64,000 nt of DNA from Pterobdella sp. o SKG-2022 (GCA_964035795.1 OZ038323.1:10410291-10474290); one strand, 5' to 3'. Positions 1 to 13,728 are shown, numbered from the stretch's first letter. Program-made: numbers and translations. The notes: a model not told the origin generated them from the letters alone.

Positions 1-400
1 ACAGGAGTTCAAGCAGTAAATTGTTGTCGTTGCCACGGTTTTTGAAAAATTGTTCGAGTCTGCATTATTTACAAAACCAGTGGTTCCAAAATTTCTTTTT
101 TTCTCGAAACTTCCAATGTTTTGCGTTATGAGAGTTAATAAAAAATTGTTTTCAGATTAATAAATATATTTTAGAAGTTGTTATTGTTTTCAATTAGCTT
201 GGAACCACTTGGTCTCACATATTAAGCATGCCATAAACATGGTTTGTCGACTTTTCGTTAGAACGCTTGTTCAGAAAACATTGGAAACTCAAAATTTGAA
301 TTTTTTGCTTCGAAACACTGGTTTTGTTGTAGAATAAAATAAAAAGTATTTAATTTATTAAATTAAATCAAAATTTCGAATTTTGAACTCGCATTTACAG
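1..400. other. Intron / upstream sequence of Ig gene
   Basis: AT-rich sequence with no convincing coding exon; it ends in a clear splice acceptor (catttacag) at 391-400 that opens the first visible Ig-gene exon. Confidence 0.5.
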
Positions 401-3400
401 AATATATACCGCCAGAAGATGTTTCTGAGAAAGTAAAATTTTTGAATTCCATATCAATATTCAACAACCCAGAACTTCAATTTGATATGCCAATCTTACT
501 TGATAAAGCCGAATCTCAAAGAGTTTTAGAAAAAACCGAAGTTGTAGAATCTGATGAGATAAGAAAAATCAATAAACAAACAAAAGCTTTACAGCTTAAG
601 AACTTCAAAGTTACCAACAATATGAATCTTGAAAATGCTATAAAACCTAACGTAATTAATAAAGAAATCACAAAAACTCATGATATATGTGAAAAGCCAA
701 CAACTAAAGTCAAAACTTTGAAAAACATCAATCAAAAATCAGCCTTTGAAACAATCACTTCGAAAGATACTGAAAAAATAAATAAAAATCTCTACTTTGA
801 ATCTCAAATAAATGACCAGGTAGTGATGGACGGGCGTAGTGTGCTAATGAAAACCTGGCTCAGAGGTAGTCCAATGCCTGAAGAGGTGGTGTGGAGCAAG
901 GATGGTGTGAGGTTGGAAGACAACGTTTGCGATGTGTCAACTTTCTACAGCAAGGAGACAGGGGAAATTATTCTTTCCATTGCTGAAGTCTTCCCTGAAG
1001 ACGGGGGACTGTATGAGTGTTATGCTGAGACTAATAAGGGAATCGCAACTTTACTCACCAAGCTGAAAGTAGAAGGTATATATACGAACTTTGATCTATA
1101 TCTCAATTTTTTATTTTATTTCATATAAAGATAACGTTTAAAAATGATAATATTTCAATTTTTTGTTAAATTAATAAAAGTTATTCATTTTCAACAGCCT
1201 ATGAATACATACCTGATAGTGAAGAGTCATGCACAGAAGAAAATTTGAGTCAAATCAGTGGCATCAACTACTCAGAAAACAGACGTACTTTTTGGGATGA
1301 GGCTTATTCTATAAAAAGACAAATATCGGACAATGATGAGAGCCAAGAAGAATTCGTAGAAGCAGGTTTAATGAAGGGAGAATCGTTCTCTAACCGAGTT
1401 TCATTCGATAATGCCAACCCAGACAAAGACTTTGAAAACTATTTAAGACTTTTCAAACTAAATGCCCATAGAAGCGACCAAGAAGATAGTGATGATACGT
1501 CTAAACTGTCGTATAAAAAAGTTGAAGAAAAAATAATTACTGAAAACTCGGATGCAAAGTTTTTAGAAGCTTCGAAGACTAAAGATAAGGTTTTTGATCA
1601 AAGTTCTGAGTATGAGTTTTTTGATGCAAGCAAAATAGATCCTTCTGAAGACGAAAAAATGTTTCAAGTTGAAAATATAGACAATATAATAGCCTCTGGT
1701 GAAATCGTTGCTGAGCCAAAACTTGGAGCGGCGGACTATAAAACTAAAAAGGACGATATGGTGTTGAGTGGAGCAAGTGGTTTGAAAGTTGGGGAACAAA
1801 TAAATCAAACTATAGTTTTCAAGGAAGTCATACATTTGAGAGATGAAATGAAAGAAAACTTAATGGTAGATGGCGTTAAAGCTGCAACTATTTCAAGTAA
1901 TAAAGCAAAACACGTAAACATTAAAACGGATGTTATTGAAAGTTCAGATGATGAATATAAAGAAATCTCAGAAATTGAAGATAAGTTTTTAGAAGAACAT
2001 GTGAACATAGCTGAAAAAAAAGACAATGTCTCTGACGTGCAGAAATCTGAAGTTGAAACTCCAACTGAGGAATTCACTGAAACAACTGAAATAGGGGAAA
2101 AAATTTTTTTGAAAGATAGTCGAAGTGTGGATTTAAATAAAGCAAAGGAATTATTAACAGCCACGCTAGAAAGTTCAGATAGTGAATTCGAAGAGATATC
2201 CGAAATAAAGGAGATTTATTTAATAGAAGGAGGTGCAAGTAAAGAAAAGACTTCAAGTAAAAACGAAAAAGTTGGAAAAAATTTGGAGAATTTAGAAATC
2301 GTTCATGCAGAAGATAAAATCACAGATGACCTTGTATTTGTAAATAAAAATGGCGATGTCTTCGAAAATGCATCTGAAGGCGAAAAAGAAATAAAAACTT
2401 CTTCACAACTGACTGCAGCTTCCTTCAATGAAGAGCCAGTAGAAGAAAGCTCAAACATAGAATCGAGTCTGATGTTTTATGATGAAAGCTCAAAACCTAA
2501 GTTAAATATATCAAGCGTCATATCAGATAACCTTGAAAAGTACGGAGAGCCTTTGAAGAGTGCAGATTTAACAGAAGATGAGTTCAAAGGGGCCAAGACC
2601 AAGGAATTGTACCATAACGCAATGGAGCACCGTCCAGTTGGGCCGTGCAAACGAGTGAGTTCTGTAAAGGAAGAGATAGTGCCTTTTGAAGAATCAGATG
2701 TTGTACCACGTCCTCTTAACCACGCTAAAGCTTCAGTCAACAAAAATATGATTGGAGTAACATCTTTGTTTGAAAGTGAAAGTTTCACCATAGAAAAAAC
2801 TAAAATGAAAAAGATTTCATTCAATCAACTTGAGTATGTCTTGCAAATCGCAAGAGATTACTGCCTCATTTTCCCCATGATTTTAGCAACTGCCTATGAT
2901 GAGTTTGATGGGAAAAAACCAAAGAATAAGAAGATTAAACTTATTAAACAACTTAAACTAACACAATGCGCAGAAGAGTTGATTACTGATAGAATTCTTG
3001 AAAAGCTTTGCAAACTAATTAATTTATACAACGTTGATGAGATTTTAATTCCAGATGATGATTCTAATGCTTATGCTTTGAAAGGTTTAGCCGAGAATTC
3101 CATAAAAACCCCAGATGAAGTTTTGAATGAATTCAACAAAGTATCAGAGATAACTGTGTTGCCATGCAGAGCTCTTCCTGATTTGATCCGGTTCGATGGA
3201 GATGATACTATTAAAATCAATCCCATTACCACTAATGGCAACCAAATCAATATTGCTCCGTTTGTTATTGAAGAAAAACTGAACAACTCAAAAGTTTTAA
3301 AGATCCCGATAAATATTTTGAAATCAAGAAAGATCAAACGGTCTTTATCACTGGATTCTTTCAAAAAAGTTAAAAAACCAATCAACCAACACAAACTGAC

Positions 3401-5139
3401 GTCACTACACCATCTCAAAAAGTTCTTTTCTCAAATTGTTCTCGATAAAAAAAGCTCAAAAGTTTTAGCTTCAATGCCTTCTTTGAAAAAAAACTTGCAA
3501 CAGTTTGGACACCAGGAATCTTTCCTTTCTTTGATATCTCTGGCTAAGAAGTCTTTGTCGATAAATAGTTCTGACGAAGATTCTTTGTACTCCCACAGCA
3601 GTAGTCATAAAAACAGCTCTAAAACTAGTACAACCTATGAAGAAATCGACTCAATTGGTCGATATTCTCCTCTTAAGAAAGATAAGTTCTTAAAGCTCAA
3701 AAAACTTCAAAACGACAGTTTGAAACTCCAATCAAAAGAGAAAGATTTCAACAGTCGTGTGGTTTTTGACATGAACTCAATACAAATATATAACTTTTGT
3801 CTTCATAAAAACCTCAAAAGTCGTTCTCAAGACTGCATTCTGCTTTGTCCCAATGACATTGCAAATGCCCAATTCGTAGAAAAGAACCTTGCTTTGAAAT
3901 GCGAGACTCAAGATGAAAAAACTCCCAAGATGTTGGAAGTTTTAGAGAACCAAGAAGTGTTAGATGGTTCAAAAGTTGAACTTGTCTGTAGAATGAAGAC
4001 TGTGAAAGAGATAGAAGATCCAGTCTGGTTTGTAGACGGAGTTCAAATTTCCCCCTCAGATGATATGATCATAGAAACTACATTTTTGACTGAGAAAGAT
4101 ACTGAAAAGCAAGAAAATAAATTTATGGAATACATCTTCAGATTGACTATAAACGATGTTTTGTTAGAAGATGAGGGTTTGTATACAGTGGCCGTCAAAA
4201 GTTTTGACCACATACTTTACTCTTCAGCCTACCTTTCTGTTTTAGGTATATTTTTAATGTTATTCTATGTTGTATTCAGCAAAAACATATATTTGCAAAT
4301 CCACAGACGTCAACAATGTTTTATCGATGCTTCCAGCTGATGAAGAAGATTATGAAGATTCAGCAACGAAAAGCAATAACGTAAATGAAGAAGAGCTCGA
4401 AGAGGTCGAAGAGACAGAAGAGCTTATAGAAAACAAGATTTATAGAAATAAAAGAACGAACATAAAAAGTAACTGTAAAGAAGATCCGAAAACTAAAAAA
4501 ACAGAGAATGTGGTTAAGATAAAAAACGCCCCAGTTCTATCGAAAGTATTGGATGACCAATGTGAAATAATGGAAGACACCAGCTTGAATCTGCATTGCT
4601 CAACGGAGCTTGATTCCAACTTCAGAGTTTCGTGGTTCGAGGTGGTTTATGATGTTCCATGCATCCATGTAATAATTACAAAGCTGTTCAACGTTGAATT
4701 TTAGGATAAGAGTCTTAGTTCTCTGTTTTTGATTCAATGTTTTTTTAAAAGTTCATTTTAATGAATCCCATAAGGATGGTGTTGAAATAGACGAAAGTCA
4801 CCCAAGGATAAAAGTTTGGAAGAATGGGAAAGACTGTCACCTATCGATTGAATCAATAAAACTCGAAGACAGAGGTATATATGCTTGTTTGATCAGTGAT
4901 GAAAAAGGTTCAGTCGAGACATCAACTGAAGTTTTTGTTCTGAGTGAGTTATTTTCAAGTAATTTTTTTTTTCACAAGTTTTATTGAACGAGTTAAATTG
5001 TTGATCGTTTTTTGATACGCTGTGATTATTCAATTTTATTTCACTTGAAAAAGGGAAAGAGTCCCAGAGAAACGTATTGAATGAAGAGATATTAATAGAG
5101 GCCGAAGTTAGGATGGCTTGGATGCAGACTCATTTGTAG
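401..5139 (+). CDS. Titin/obscurin-like Ig-domain protein, 3' part (partial)
   Basis: Probable sarcomeric/cytoskeletal I-set Ig protein; only its C-terminal part is inside the window. Exons read as about 401-1075, 1198-4245, 4307 to about 4640, 4775-4943 and 5054-5139 (TAG). The first two linkers open alike with EYIPPED and YEYIPDS. Ig domains lie at about 800-1075 (YECYAETNKG), 3930-4245 (DPVWFVDGV, DEGLYTVAV) and 4550-4943 (RVSWFE spliced to DGVEI, then DRGIYACL). Between Ig1 and Ig2 is an acidic, Lys/Glu/Ser-rich linker of roughly 900 residues, as in titin PEVK-like or obscurin spacers. The tail after Ig3 is 28 residues. Ig1 lacks the usual B-strand Cys and Ig2 lacks the F-strand Cys. The start lies upstream of base 1; the exact family member is not identifiable. 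Confidence 0.75.
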
Positions 5140-7030
5140 ATTTCTTACTTTTTAACCTCCAGATTTTGCGATTCATTCTTGTTTTTTCAAGCTCTTTTGG
5201 GAATAGAATCAGAAAGAATTTATTTTCGAGTGATATATTTGAATCATTGAATTATTCCTTCAGTTTTTGAGTTGATATTGAAGCTAGCATGTAGGTGTGG
5301 TATGTGAATCGATTTAGTTTGTTTTACTCAAATGTATACATGATAAACGATTAAAATAGAAATAATAGAAACATAATTAAAAATCTACTTTGTATTGACC
5401 TTGATTTGATTTTCAAAATCTTTTGAAACTTTGAAAAAAATCAATAAACTTGATAATGTTAATTACACTCAAGCTAATGACCTGCAACAAATGAAATCTT
5501 ATCATACGAGTGATTGATTTAAGGAAAGATCAAGAGAGCTTTGATATTGAAAAACTAAAATTTTTATCATAAAAACGAAAAAAACCCGTTATAACTCACA
5601 ATTAAGTGCCTTTCAAGCGTTTATTACTCGTAAAACCATCAAAAAATATATTTATTTTAATCAAAGCTTTTATTTCCAAGTTCCACTTTTTATACATCTC
5701 GTTTATTAAGAATGACATGCAGCTAATTTTCAGTTAAATAGAGCACTAGTTCAAAGGGGCCTCTTTCTTTCTTCTCGCATCTCTCATCGACCAGCCTCAC
5801 ACCCAACTTCTAAACATGCATCAATCGCCCAAATAACACCAGTTTTTGCAAAAAAAAATTCGTTTTCAACCATAAAAATTTTCTAAATTGTATATATAAT
5901 TATTCAAAAACATATTTTAAAAGATGAAACTAACCGGAATCAACATAAAACGAGGTAGAAAAGGGTAATGGTGCTTGGTTTGAGGCGGTGTGTAAGCAAT
6001 TAGCGATTGTTCGTGTGCCGAAATGAGAACCACACGTGAGTTACAATCACACTAATTTATCGTTTCTTCTTTTGTAACGGTTCCCTTTCTGACTCACTTT
6101 TAAGAACCGTTGGGGGTAATTTAGTCAAAAGTTTTATTTTGTTATGCTCATTGTTGTTAAATTTAAGAAGATATAAAAATGTTAATATCAAAAGTAACTT
6201 TCCTAACTTTATATATAAAAAATTGTAACTTTTTAAACTGGAGTAATAATATAGTTTTAAACGAAAAAATTTAGATTCAACTAAACCAATAAATACAAAT
6301 AAATATATCAATATTTAAGGGCTTTGAGGTCAATTATAATTAAACAGAATGCCATCACTAGTGCCGTCTTTCAACTCTTTGTTACTTCGCAAAGTATCAA
6401 CACAAAACAAACAATATTTTTGAAACAATTTCACTTTTTGAAATATTTTTTCAGCTGTTTGCAGTATTATTATTTTTGTTTATATTTATACATATAAATG
6501 TGTATGAAAATAAATAAAAGCCACATAAAAATTAATGAATTCATAAGTGGAGTTTTAATAATTATTTGCTCAAAATTTTTCATCAGCTCCAATAGAGGGC
6601 GGATTGATGGCATCTGCCGGAGGAAATACCAAGCCTAACAGCCAGATTTATTAAAGAAAATGACGAATAAGAATGATGATAGGTTATTCCAGAAATTCTG
6701 GGAGTTCTGACTATAACGGTTATATTTTTGGTGATTTTTTTCACATTTTTAATGTTTTGTCTGACTTACACCCAAGCTCCGCCTTAGAACGTTCTTATTG
6801 GTTATCTAAAAGTACAGTGTCCAATAAAAGCAAGGATCTTATAAAAATTAAATCTGAATACTACGTTTTAGTTTTAGTTAATTTTTTTTATAAAAAGAGT
6901 GTTTCAACCCATTTTACATCCTAATTCTATCCTTACCAATCAGTAAATATGTTGTGTAAATCGAAATTTTTTGAGATTTAGAATGAAAAAAAATACTTGG
7001 GCATATATTTAACTTGATCAAAATCCAAAG
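5140..7030. other. Intergenic, AT-rich
   Basis: No supported gene. Short open frames (for example 6673-6924) have no family resemblance and a composition like the background. A less AT-rich patch near 5750-6060 could be regulatory DNA, but no motif decides it. Confidence 0.5.
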
Positions 7031-8748
7031 ATGAAACCAAATCATGCAACACTACCTTTATTTTCTCAGGGTTCTTTTCCATTTTTCCCAAACTTTACCA
7101 TGCTTCCCAGTTACTTCAACATTTTCCCCTGCTCATCTCCAATTTTTCCAACTTCATTTCCACAAACTCATTTACCCTTGAATTTCAACTTTAATTTTCT
7201 AGCAGCTCCACATGGTTTTGAATTTTTCCTCAAAGCTCAAACCCACAAACAGTCTTGGAACATTGTAGACAAGTTTACTGGAATTTTACAGAGCATCAAC
7301 GACCAAAAATATAATGATGTTTGTAACATCGATTCAAAAAGACTGCTCAAAACTGAGAAGTTCAATACTCCACGTGCAAAGGATAAAGACGCAGAGAAAG
7401 AAACGACTCAACATAATGTGGCAACCCATTCACACACCGACATCGCAAACAAAATTTATCAGAAAGAGTTACAAGCATATATTTCATGCTTAAATCTCTC
7501 TTCCAAACCTTATCTCTTCTCCCATCATGCATATTTATCATCTCTCTTTGATCTCAAGGGTCGTCATTCGACAAACTATGAGAGCTCTGATAATAACCGC
7601 AACAAATACATGTCTTATGGCGAAAAGTCTTTAAATGATTTTAATACAGTGAACAAAAGAATAAATAATTCTTCGATTGAAGATTTCAAAATATTAAAAA
7701 ATTTTAAAACTTTAGACGTTCCAAAACCACATATGACGGATTTGAAGAGAACATACGACAAAATTTTGAAACACTCAAAACATTTTGACTATGAACACCA
7801 TCACAAAATACTCACTTTGAAAACAACCAAAGAAACCAAAAAAGAACAGAAAAAAACAGCAGAACCCTTCCTAAAACCCCAACAAACACCTCAAAACTCC
7901 ACCAAAGCATCGTCTATAAAACCAAAAAAGCAACACGTATGCCCTCTTCCTACATGCCACAAAAGCTACGGAAAGAGCAGTCACTTAAAAGCACACTTGC
8001 GGTGGCATGCGGGAGTGAGGCCTTTTGTCTGCCAGTGGTTTCTGTGTCGCAAGAGTTTCACCAGGTTTGTGGAGTGTTGCTCGATGTAAGTGATACTGCA
8101 AACGTTGTCAAGGTGTTGTATGGATGGTTCATTTATAGTAAGGGATCTGTTTTTGTATGGCGTTTAAAAGGATTTTTAGTAAAATTTTGAAACATCTCAT
8201 GCACTCATTAACACTTTTCGAGCATAAAATTTTGATTAATTATCAAAAGAAAAAGTATTGGAAAAAATACATTGTCCCTGCAAGATAACTCCATTAATAA
8301 AGTCACACCCATCAGATCAGACGAACTACACCGTCATGTAAAGACTCACACGGGAGACAAGAAGTTTGAGTGCAAGCAATGTCCAAAGAGGTTCACTCGA
8401 AGCGACCATCTTTCCAAACACCTCAAGACCCATAGGAAAGTGTTCCCAACAGGATCGCTGGGTTATCAGAACTCCAGCATCAAAAAACGTGGCGCTATGC
8501 TTAAGGATTTTATCGGCAAACAAGTCTGTCAAAGGGGTTTGAAGAATTCAACTCCTTCAATCGATGATAAAAACTTTCTTTTCAAGTTACCTTTGAATAA
8601 AGAGAGAAACATTTTGTCTGAACAAAGAGAACTTCAAAAAAGTCAAAACTTTAATCGAGACAAAAATGAGAAAATAAACAGGTCAACGAGAGATGGTATG
8701 AAGCTGGAAAGCAATGAAGATGAACTAGTAGATATTGAAACAGTTTGA
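7031..8748 (+). CDS. Sp-family C2H2 zinc-finger transcription factor
   Basis: Predicted sequence-specific nuclear transcription factor binding GC/GT boxes. Two exons: 7031-8064 and 8316-8748; the intron splits the second finger between FTR and SDELHRH in a phase that restores the frame. The three fingers at the C-terminal side read [20 protein letters not shown], then [20 protein letters not shown], then [19 protein letters not shown], matching Sp fingers (KxSHLxxHLRWH, RSDELxRH, RSDHLxKH contact residues). The first 290 residues are Ser/Phe/Pro-rich at the start and Lys/Asn-rich later, with no known domain. No Cys-rich Buttonhead box is visible just before the fingers, although the finger sequence is Sp rather than KLF. 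About 145 residues follow the fingers. The start is the first ATG of the long frame; an upstream exon cannot be excluded. Confidence 0.85.
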
Positions 8749-9243
8749 TTGTGAGATGCTTCCAACTGTGATAAAGCTTTAAACCAATTTCAACGGAAGT
8801 TATAAATTTTTCCCGTCATGTATGCTTGAATATAAATAACCTTGCAATTATGATGTGATGATGCGTGAATTGATAATGCAAAAGTATTTCTGAAGATTTT
8901 ATTTATTTATTAAAAGTGTTTTTTTGTTGAATAACAAACGAAAAAACTTGACGAATTAGGTTTTGGTTTTGTGAAAACCGAGTGAAAACCGAGTGAAAAC
9001 CGATTTATTTATTTAACTTTTCTTATAATTATTTCGAAAATAACATTTATAAATACTGAAATTAACTTTTCAAAAAACTGCATAAATTCACATGGCTTCC
9101 ATCATTTCTGGGAAATAATTATTATCTAATATGAAAAATAATTTTAAAAAACAAACTTTTAATGAAAAAATTTGAAAGAAGTTCATGAAGCAAAACTTGA
9201 TAGTGTTAAAATAAGCAGACATTAAAAAAACACCGTATTAAGA
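8749..9243. other. Intergenic with small direct repeat
   Basis: Space between the convergent Sp-factor and ADCK1 genes. An 11-base unit (gtgaaaaccga) is repeated about three times at 8970-9003. Otherwise AT-rich with no coding signal. Confidence 0.6.
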
Positions 9244-12200
9244 CTAAAAACTAAAACAAATCTTACTTTCTTGTTCTGTTTGGAGGCTTTTTTCAATTTG
9301 TTCGATAGATGGCTGGCTAACAAAATAAGACGACAACCGCCAAAAAAAATAAATTATCTTCTCTGATATCCAGCATCTCAACCCGTCGATTCTGAAAAAA
9401 AAACTTTTGATGAACGATACTTCTAGTCTTCAGCACATACCTAACCTTATCCTGATTTGATACTCAGTGAGGTCTGCATAGTACTTAATTTGGTTTGAGA
9501 CTGCCTTCCATAATGCCTTTTTTTTCTCCGTATGTGATCCAGCTATTGCACTGGTTTGTAGGAATTGATTGATTCTTACCAAACTAACTATAAACTCACT
9601 TTATACCCATCCTCATCACTCTCATCATACATACTGTTATAGAGCTATTAAATAGATCGACAGCATTGTAATTATAGGTGATGGTTATTGAACAGTGTAG
9701 AATCATTATTATGTAAGAAGTCGTTATAGAACCATCAATTAGAGCACCAACCTCTTGGCCATGAGGTGGTACCGATCCACAGGGTGGTGCATCTCAGTGC
9801 TGATGGCTCGGATGGTGTTCAGGTTTCTGTAAGGTGCATATCTACGCTATAAGTAGAAACGCTATGTTACATCGAGACATGGGTAAATATGATAAATAAA
9901 AAATTTTTCTTGCACGTATTCAAATCATAATGTAGTATAAAACGAGACAATCATAAAACCACTATCCAAACCACCAGCACCACCTGATGACAAGCAACAT
10001 GGCAGATGGCATGGTCTTGAGAACCTCCATGATGCGATCAAAGTGGTCCTTGGCCATCTGTTGCATGTGAGACAGATCTTCTGTTGTCATGTCCCCCTCC
10101 AGAGACAAACGGCCCACAGTGATTGGACGCTGAACTAGCACTTCCGCTAGGATGTTGTGGTCTGGAATGAAAATTGAATTATCTGCAAACGTCTAGATGT
10201 CCTCATTATAAAAATAATATATTATATTGATTAAATTATAATGGATGATATAAATTAGTTAAAAGTAATGGTAGTTTTTAACTTTCATCTTCAAAGTTGG
10301 AAACAAGCTAAACTGTAAGCAAAAACAACCTTGGACCCCAAGAAGGCGAGAGTTTTTGACCATCTCTTCATCGTTCCTCAGCATCACAGCTACATAAAAA
10401 TTGCACAACGCCACTCTGTCCTCGTCCTTGAATGGTTTTTCAAAGGAAGGGTTGCTTTTATGTTAGTCTCGTGGACTTCTTAACATTATTTCCCTATTTG
10501 ATTATGCACCTGGAAATAGTAGGTTATTAAAAGTAATAAGCAAAGACCTTGATGTTCTCATACAGGCCATGATCCAGCAACACCAACTCAGGTCTGCCAT
10601 TCGAATCTTTCCTTACAAAAACTGAAATCATTAAAAAATCAAAAAAAAATGTCAAAAAGAATGAAAATGAAACACGTATGAGTTGTGATCTTTTAACATA
10701 AAAATCTGCATTCAATGTCTCAATTTTCCAGCCCAATCCCACACCAACCATTGCCTGGATGCGGATCTGCATGCACGAATCCAGTTTGGAAAAGTTGATG
10801 GCTGAAGCACTCTATCAGATTTTTGTTTACCTGAAGATGTGTGTGTGTGTATAAATTAACCATCAGGCGTCTCAAACTGGGGTTTGGTTGGTTAAAAGGT
10901 ATGTTTCACAGAACGCCACATTTTGTGTCCAAATTATATGTCCATTGTAAACTGAAATATGTGTTTAAAAATCAGTCAAAAAATATCTAATTTTTAACAA
11001 CATACTATTAATTAAAAATAATATATTATAAAATAAGATTCAATTTTATCAATTTCTATAAACCAACACCCAATGTACCACCTCAAACCAACCTCAGCTA
11101 TAGATAGTCCATTGTTTTGGATAGCTTCCATGTTGTTAACATTACATCCATCCACCCACTCGCATGTCAACACCCTCTATATTTATGATGAATTTTAATA
11201 ATACCTAAATATCTACTAGAAACTTAAGAATGTCATTAAACCACCAAGTCTCTTGAAGAAATATTTGGCTGTGAAAACATCTGAGCAGCACGGACACAAA
11301 CTATCAACATATAAGTAAACCTTTTTTTACCAACCTTACTACTGAAGTTCCAATATACTTTGGGCACATGGACAAATGACAAATGCTTTAAATCCTCCGC
11401 ACATCTTTCACCATTCCTTCCTTCATTCTCAAAATCAAGCTCTTTCTCTAACGTTCCTTTCAAATCCTGAAAATCGTATTGTAATCTACATTTTGGAATT
11501 TGAATGATATGATAGCATGATAAAACTTGTTTTTTGCAACCTAATAACTTACTTACTAAAACCTACACACATCCACAAAATAAAAAACTTAAAAATGCTC
11601 TAAGGGAACAACTGAGGTGACCATATTGGTTAAAAATTCTACCTTAAGAACCCACGAGAAGCCGAAGTTGGGATGCATCCACTCAACCATTTTCAACAGA
11701 ACTTCCACAGTCCTCAGGTCTCCAGAAAAGCGGTCTTGCAGATCAATGTACTGTATCTAATTGAATAACAAAATAAATAATAATAATTAAAATGCTAATA
11801 TTAATAATAATAGTGAATATATTGATATTACTTTTGCCATTATTATAATTGCATTCATTTTATCAAATCTCATGAAAGGATATTAACTTGATTGGTCTAA
11901 CATCAATGCCAAAAACACTGAGACTCAAGTTAAAACAACACTGGGACCTCCAACCTTGACAGCCACATCCTCCCCTTCAAAAGTTGTGGCCTTGTGCACT
12001 TGTGCCAATGAAGCTGATGCTACTGGTTCTGTCTCAAACATTTTGAACATCTCTAAGGGTTTTTTGTTAAAGTCCTCTTCAAATAACTGGACTACCTATA
12101 GAGGAGGTTGGATGTTAGGTGAGAACATGGATGGAGATTATTCAATATTTTAATATGAAAATATTGTACACACTGAAGAATAGGTAAAACTGAAAAACTA

Positions 12201-13010
12201 AGAAATATTGACAAACTGAACTGTGAAAAAACTCTCATAAACATTTAAATCCTACTTCACTGAATTTACTGGGTAAAGCTTGGTCTTGAAGGACTTTCAA
12301 GACACTAATGTATTCATGCGGAAGAATATGGTTTAGTGTTACAAGTCCTTGTCCCAATTTCACATACAAACCACCATTCTGCAGACACCCATTCAACAGC
12401 CTATGAGCACATCTGGAATGAATCTCAGATATTGTGGTTTTGTATTCCTCTGAGCCCTGTTATTAAATGATCAGTTTTCAAAATTTCCAAAAATATTGTT
12501 CAATTATTTCAGATTCTTATTTAGATTAGCATTTTTGTTATTGGCTAGTGATTTAATGAAGTTTTTTATTTTGCTCTAGCAATTGGTTGATAAACAAATT
12601 TTTGGTTTATCAGAATTTATTTACCTCAAGTATGTTTCTCAGAGACCATTTATAATCAATTGAAATAAGCACACCTATATAAACAGATCTGGAAATTATA
12701 TTTTTGCCATTATTTTAAAAGCATCTTTAGTTAATTTTCAATGACGCTCAAATAGAAATAAAATTTTGCACCTTATGACTCTTGAAACACCTGAGAAATA
12801 AAGCCTAAAGACTCTCCGATCATGTTTATTGAGGGAAAGGTAATATAAAGCTCCACCGGCAAATATTATGAAAGGTGTCCTTACGAGTTTTGATTTTTTA
12901 AAAGAATTTTTAAAAATAGAAATTGAAGAACATTTTCGGATATTTGTTGTCGCCGGTTTTCTTGGTAAAATATATTTGAAATTCTGCAAGATTTTGTGTT
13001 TTAAGGGCAT
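9244..13010 (-). CDS. ADCK1: aarF-domain (ABC1/UbiB) kinase, ADCK1-like
   Basis: Atypical mitochondrial protein-kinase-like ATPase of the UbiB family. About fifteen short exons on the minus strand, starting with ATG at 13010. Segments in order: basic leader plus hydrophobic stretch ([14 protein letters not shown], about 12850); [19 protein letters not shown] (about 12350), the family KxGQ motif; [15 protein letters not shown] with EDVAVKV (11950-12030), the Ala-rich loop and ATP-site Lys; [16 protein letters not shown] (about 11420); CEWVDGCNV (about 11150); [11 protein letters not shown] (10738-10780), the catalytic HxDxxxxN motif; [14 protein letters not shown] (10550-10600), the metal-binding DHG; and helical C-terminal exons down to about 9250. 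[10 protein letters not shown] and the LNHILPHEY exon point to ADCK1 rather than ADCK2-5. Motifs look intact. The last exon frame and stop (near 9244) are uncertain. Confidence 0.88.
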
Positions 13011-13306
13011 TTATTTAGTTAATGGCATTTAATTATTTAATGTGAATGATTTTTACATTGTAAATGATATTTTTCAAAAAACTCATCATTTTACACGAAA
13101 AAACTATTATAAATCATCTTATTCTTATAAATTTGACCTGTTTATGTTTAGATTTATTTTTAACATATTTTACTTTTAGAAACAGCAGAGAATGCAAAAA
13201 ACAGACAGCTTTTAACATTTATTCAACATTTCAAATTTTATTCAATTTGAATTAAACACATAATTTTTATAATGTGATCAATAGCTTAGATATCATTTAA
13301 ATCAAA
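13011..13306. other. Short intergenic gap
   Basis: AT-rich spacer holding the presumed ADCK1 promoter and the 3' end of the small secreted-protein gene that ends at 13307. A 63-codon open frame here is background-like. Confidence 0.5.
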
Positions 13307-13728
13307 TCATTGCGATTCAGCTAATCTCTCTTGGTTTTTCAATAAATAGACACATCTTGAACAAGCTTGCTCAGTCTAAGTTGGTAATATTAAAGTTGTG
13401 TTAGACTCATTTTTGAATAATTAAAATTTAATTTTTTTTAAATTACCTGTGTTTCAGCTTCTTTCAAAAAAGTGTTTCTTTTTGCTTTATGGTGAAGTAT
13501 TTAAGAATCATTGTATCTTAAAGTTAAATTCAAAACTCGCTCAAATTTATGTTTGAAAAAATTTAAATTTTCAATTACATCACTCTTGTACACTTAAACG
13601 GATTAAAATTTAACTACAACAAAGTTAAATGGCTAGAATATCCAACCGGCTTTATCCACGTAGAGGAAGCCTTCTGAAGCGCTCAAACATGCCAGGACCA
13701 AGAGCACACACAATATAGCAGCCTTCAT
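13307..13728 (-). CDS. Small secreted CxxC protein, copy C (62 aa)
   Basis: Unrecognised family; predicted extracellular peptide. Coding exons are 13647-13728, 13447-13484 and 13307-13375, joining in frame in phase 1 and then phase 0. Exon one encodes a signal peptide (MKAAILCVLLVLACLSASEG); the mature part has one CxxC (QACSRCVYLL) 16 residues before the TGA. If the first intron is not removed, a 31-residue peptide ending at 13633 would be made, because the weak donor GCCG|gttgga decides the model. A TATA box (TATAAATA, minus strand, 13906-13913) and a short noncoding exon with donor AAG|gtgagt at 13840 precede it. Signal peptide, intron phases and CxxC end match the two genes to its right; it lacks their first CYxC exon. 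Confidence 0.6.

Noticed and set aside
12738..13010. Separate 90-residue protein
   Set aside because: It is the first exon of the ADCK1 gene; the reading beyond the donor near 12770 is intronic.
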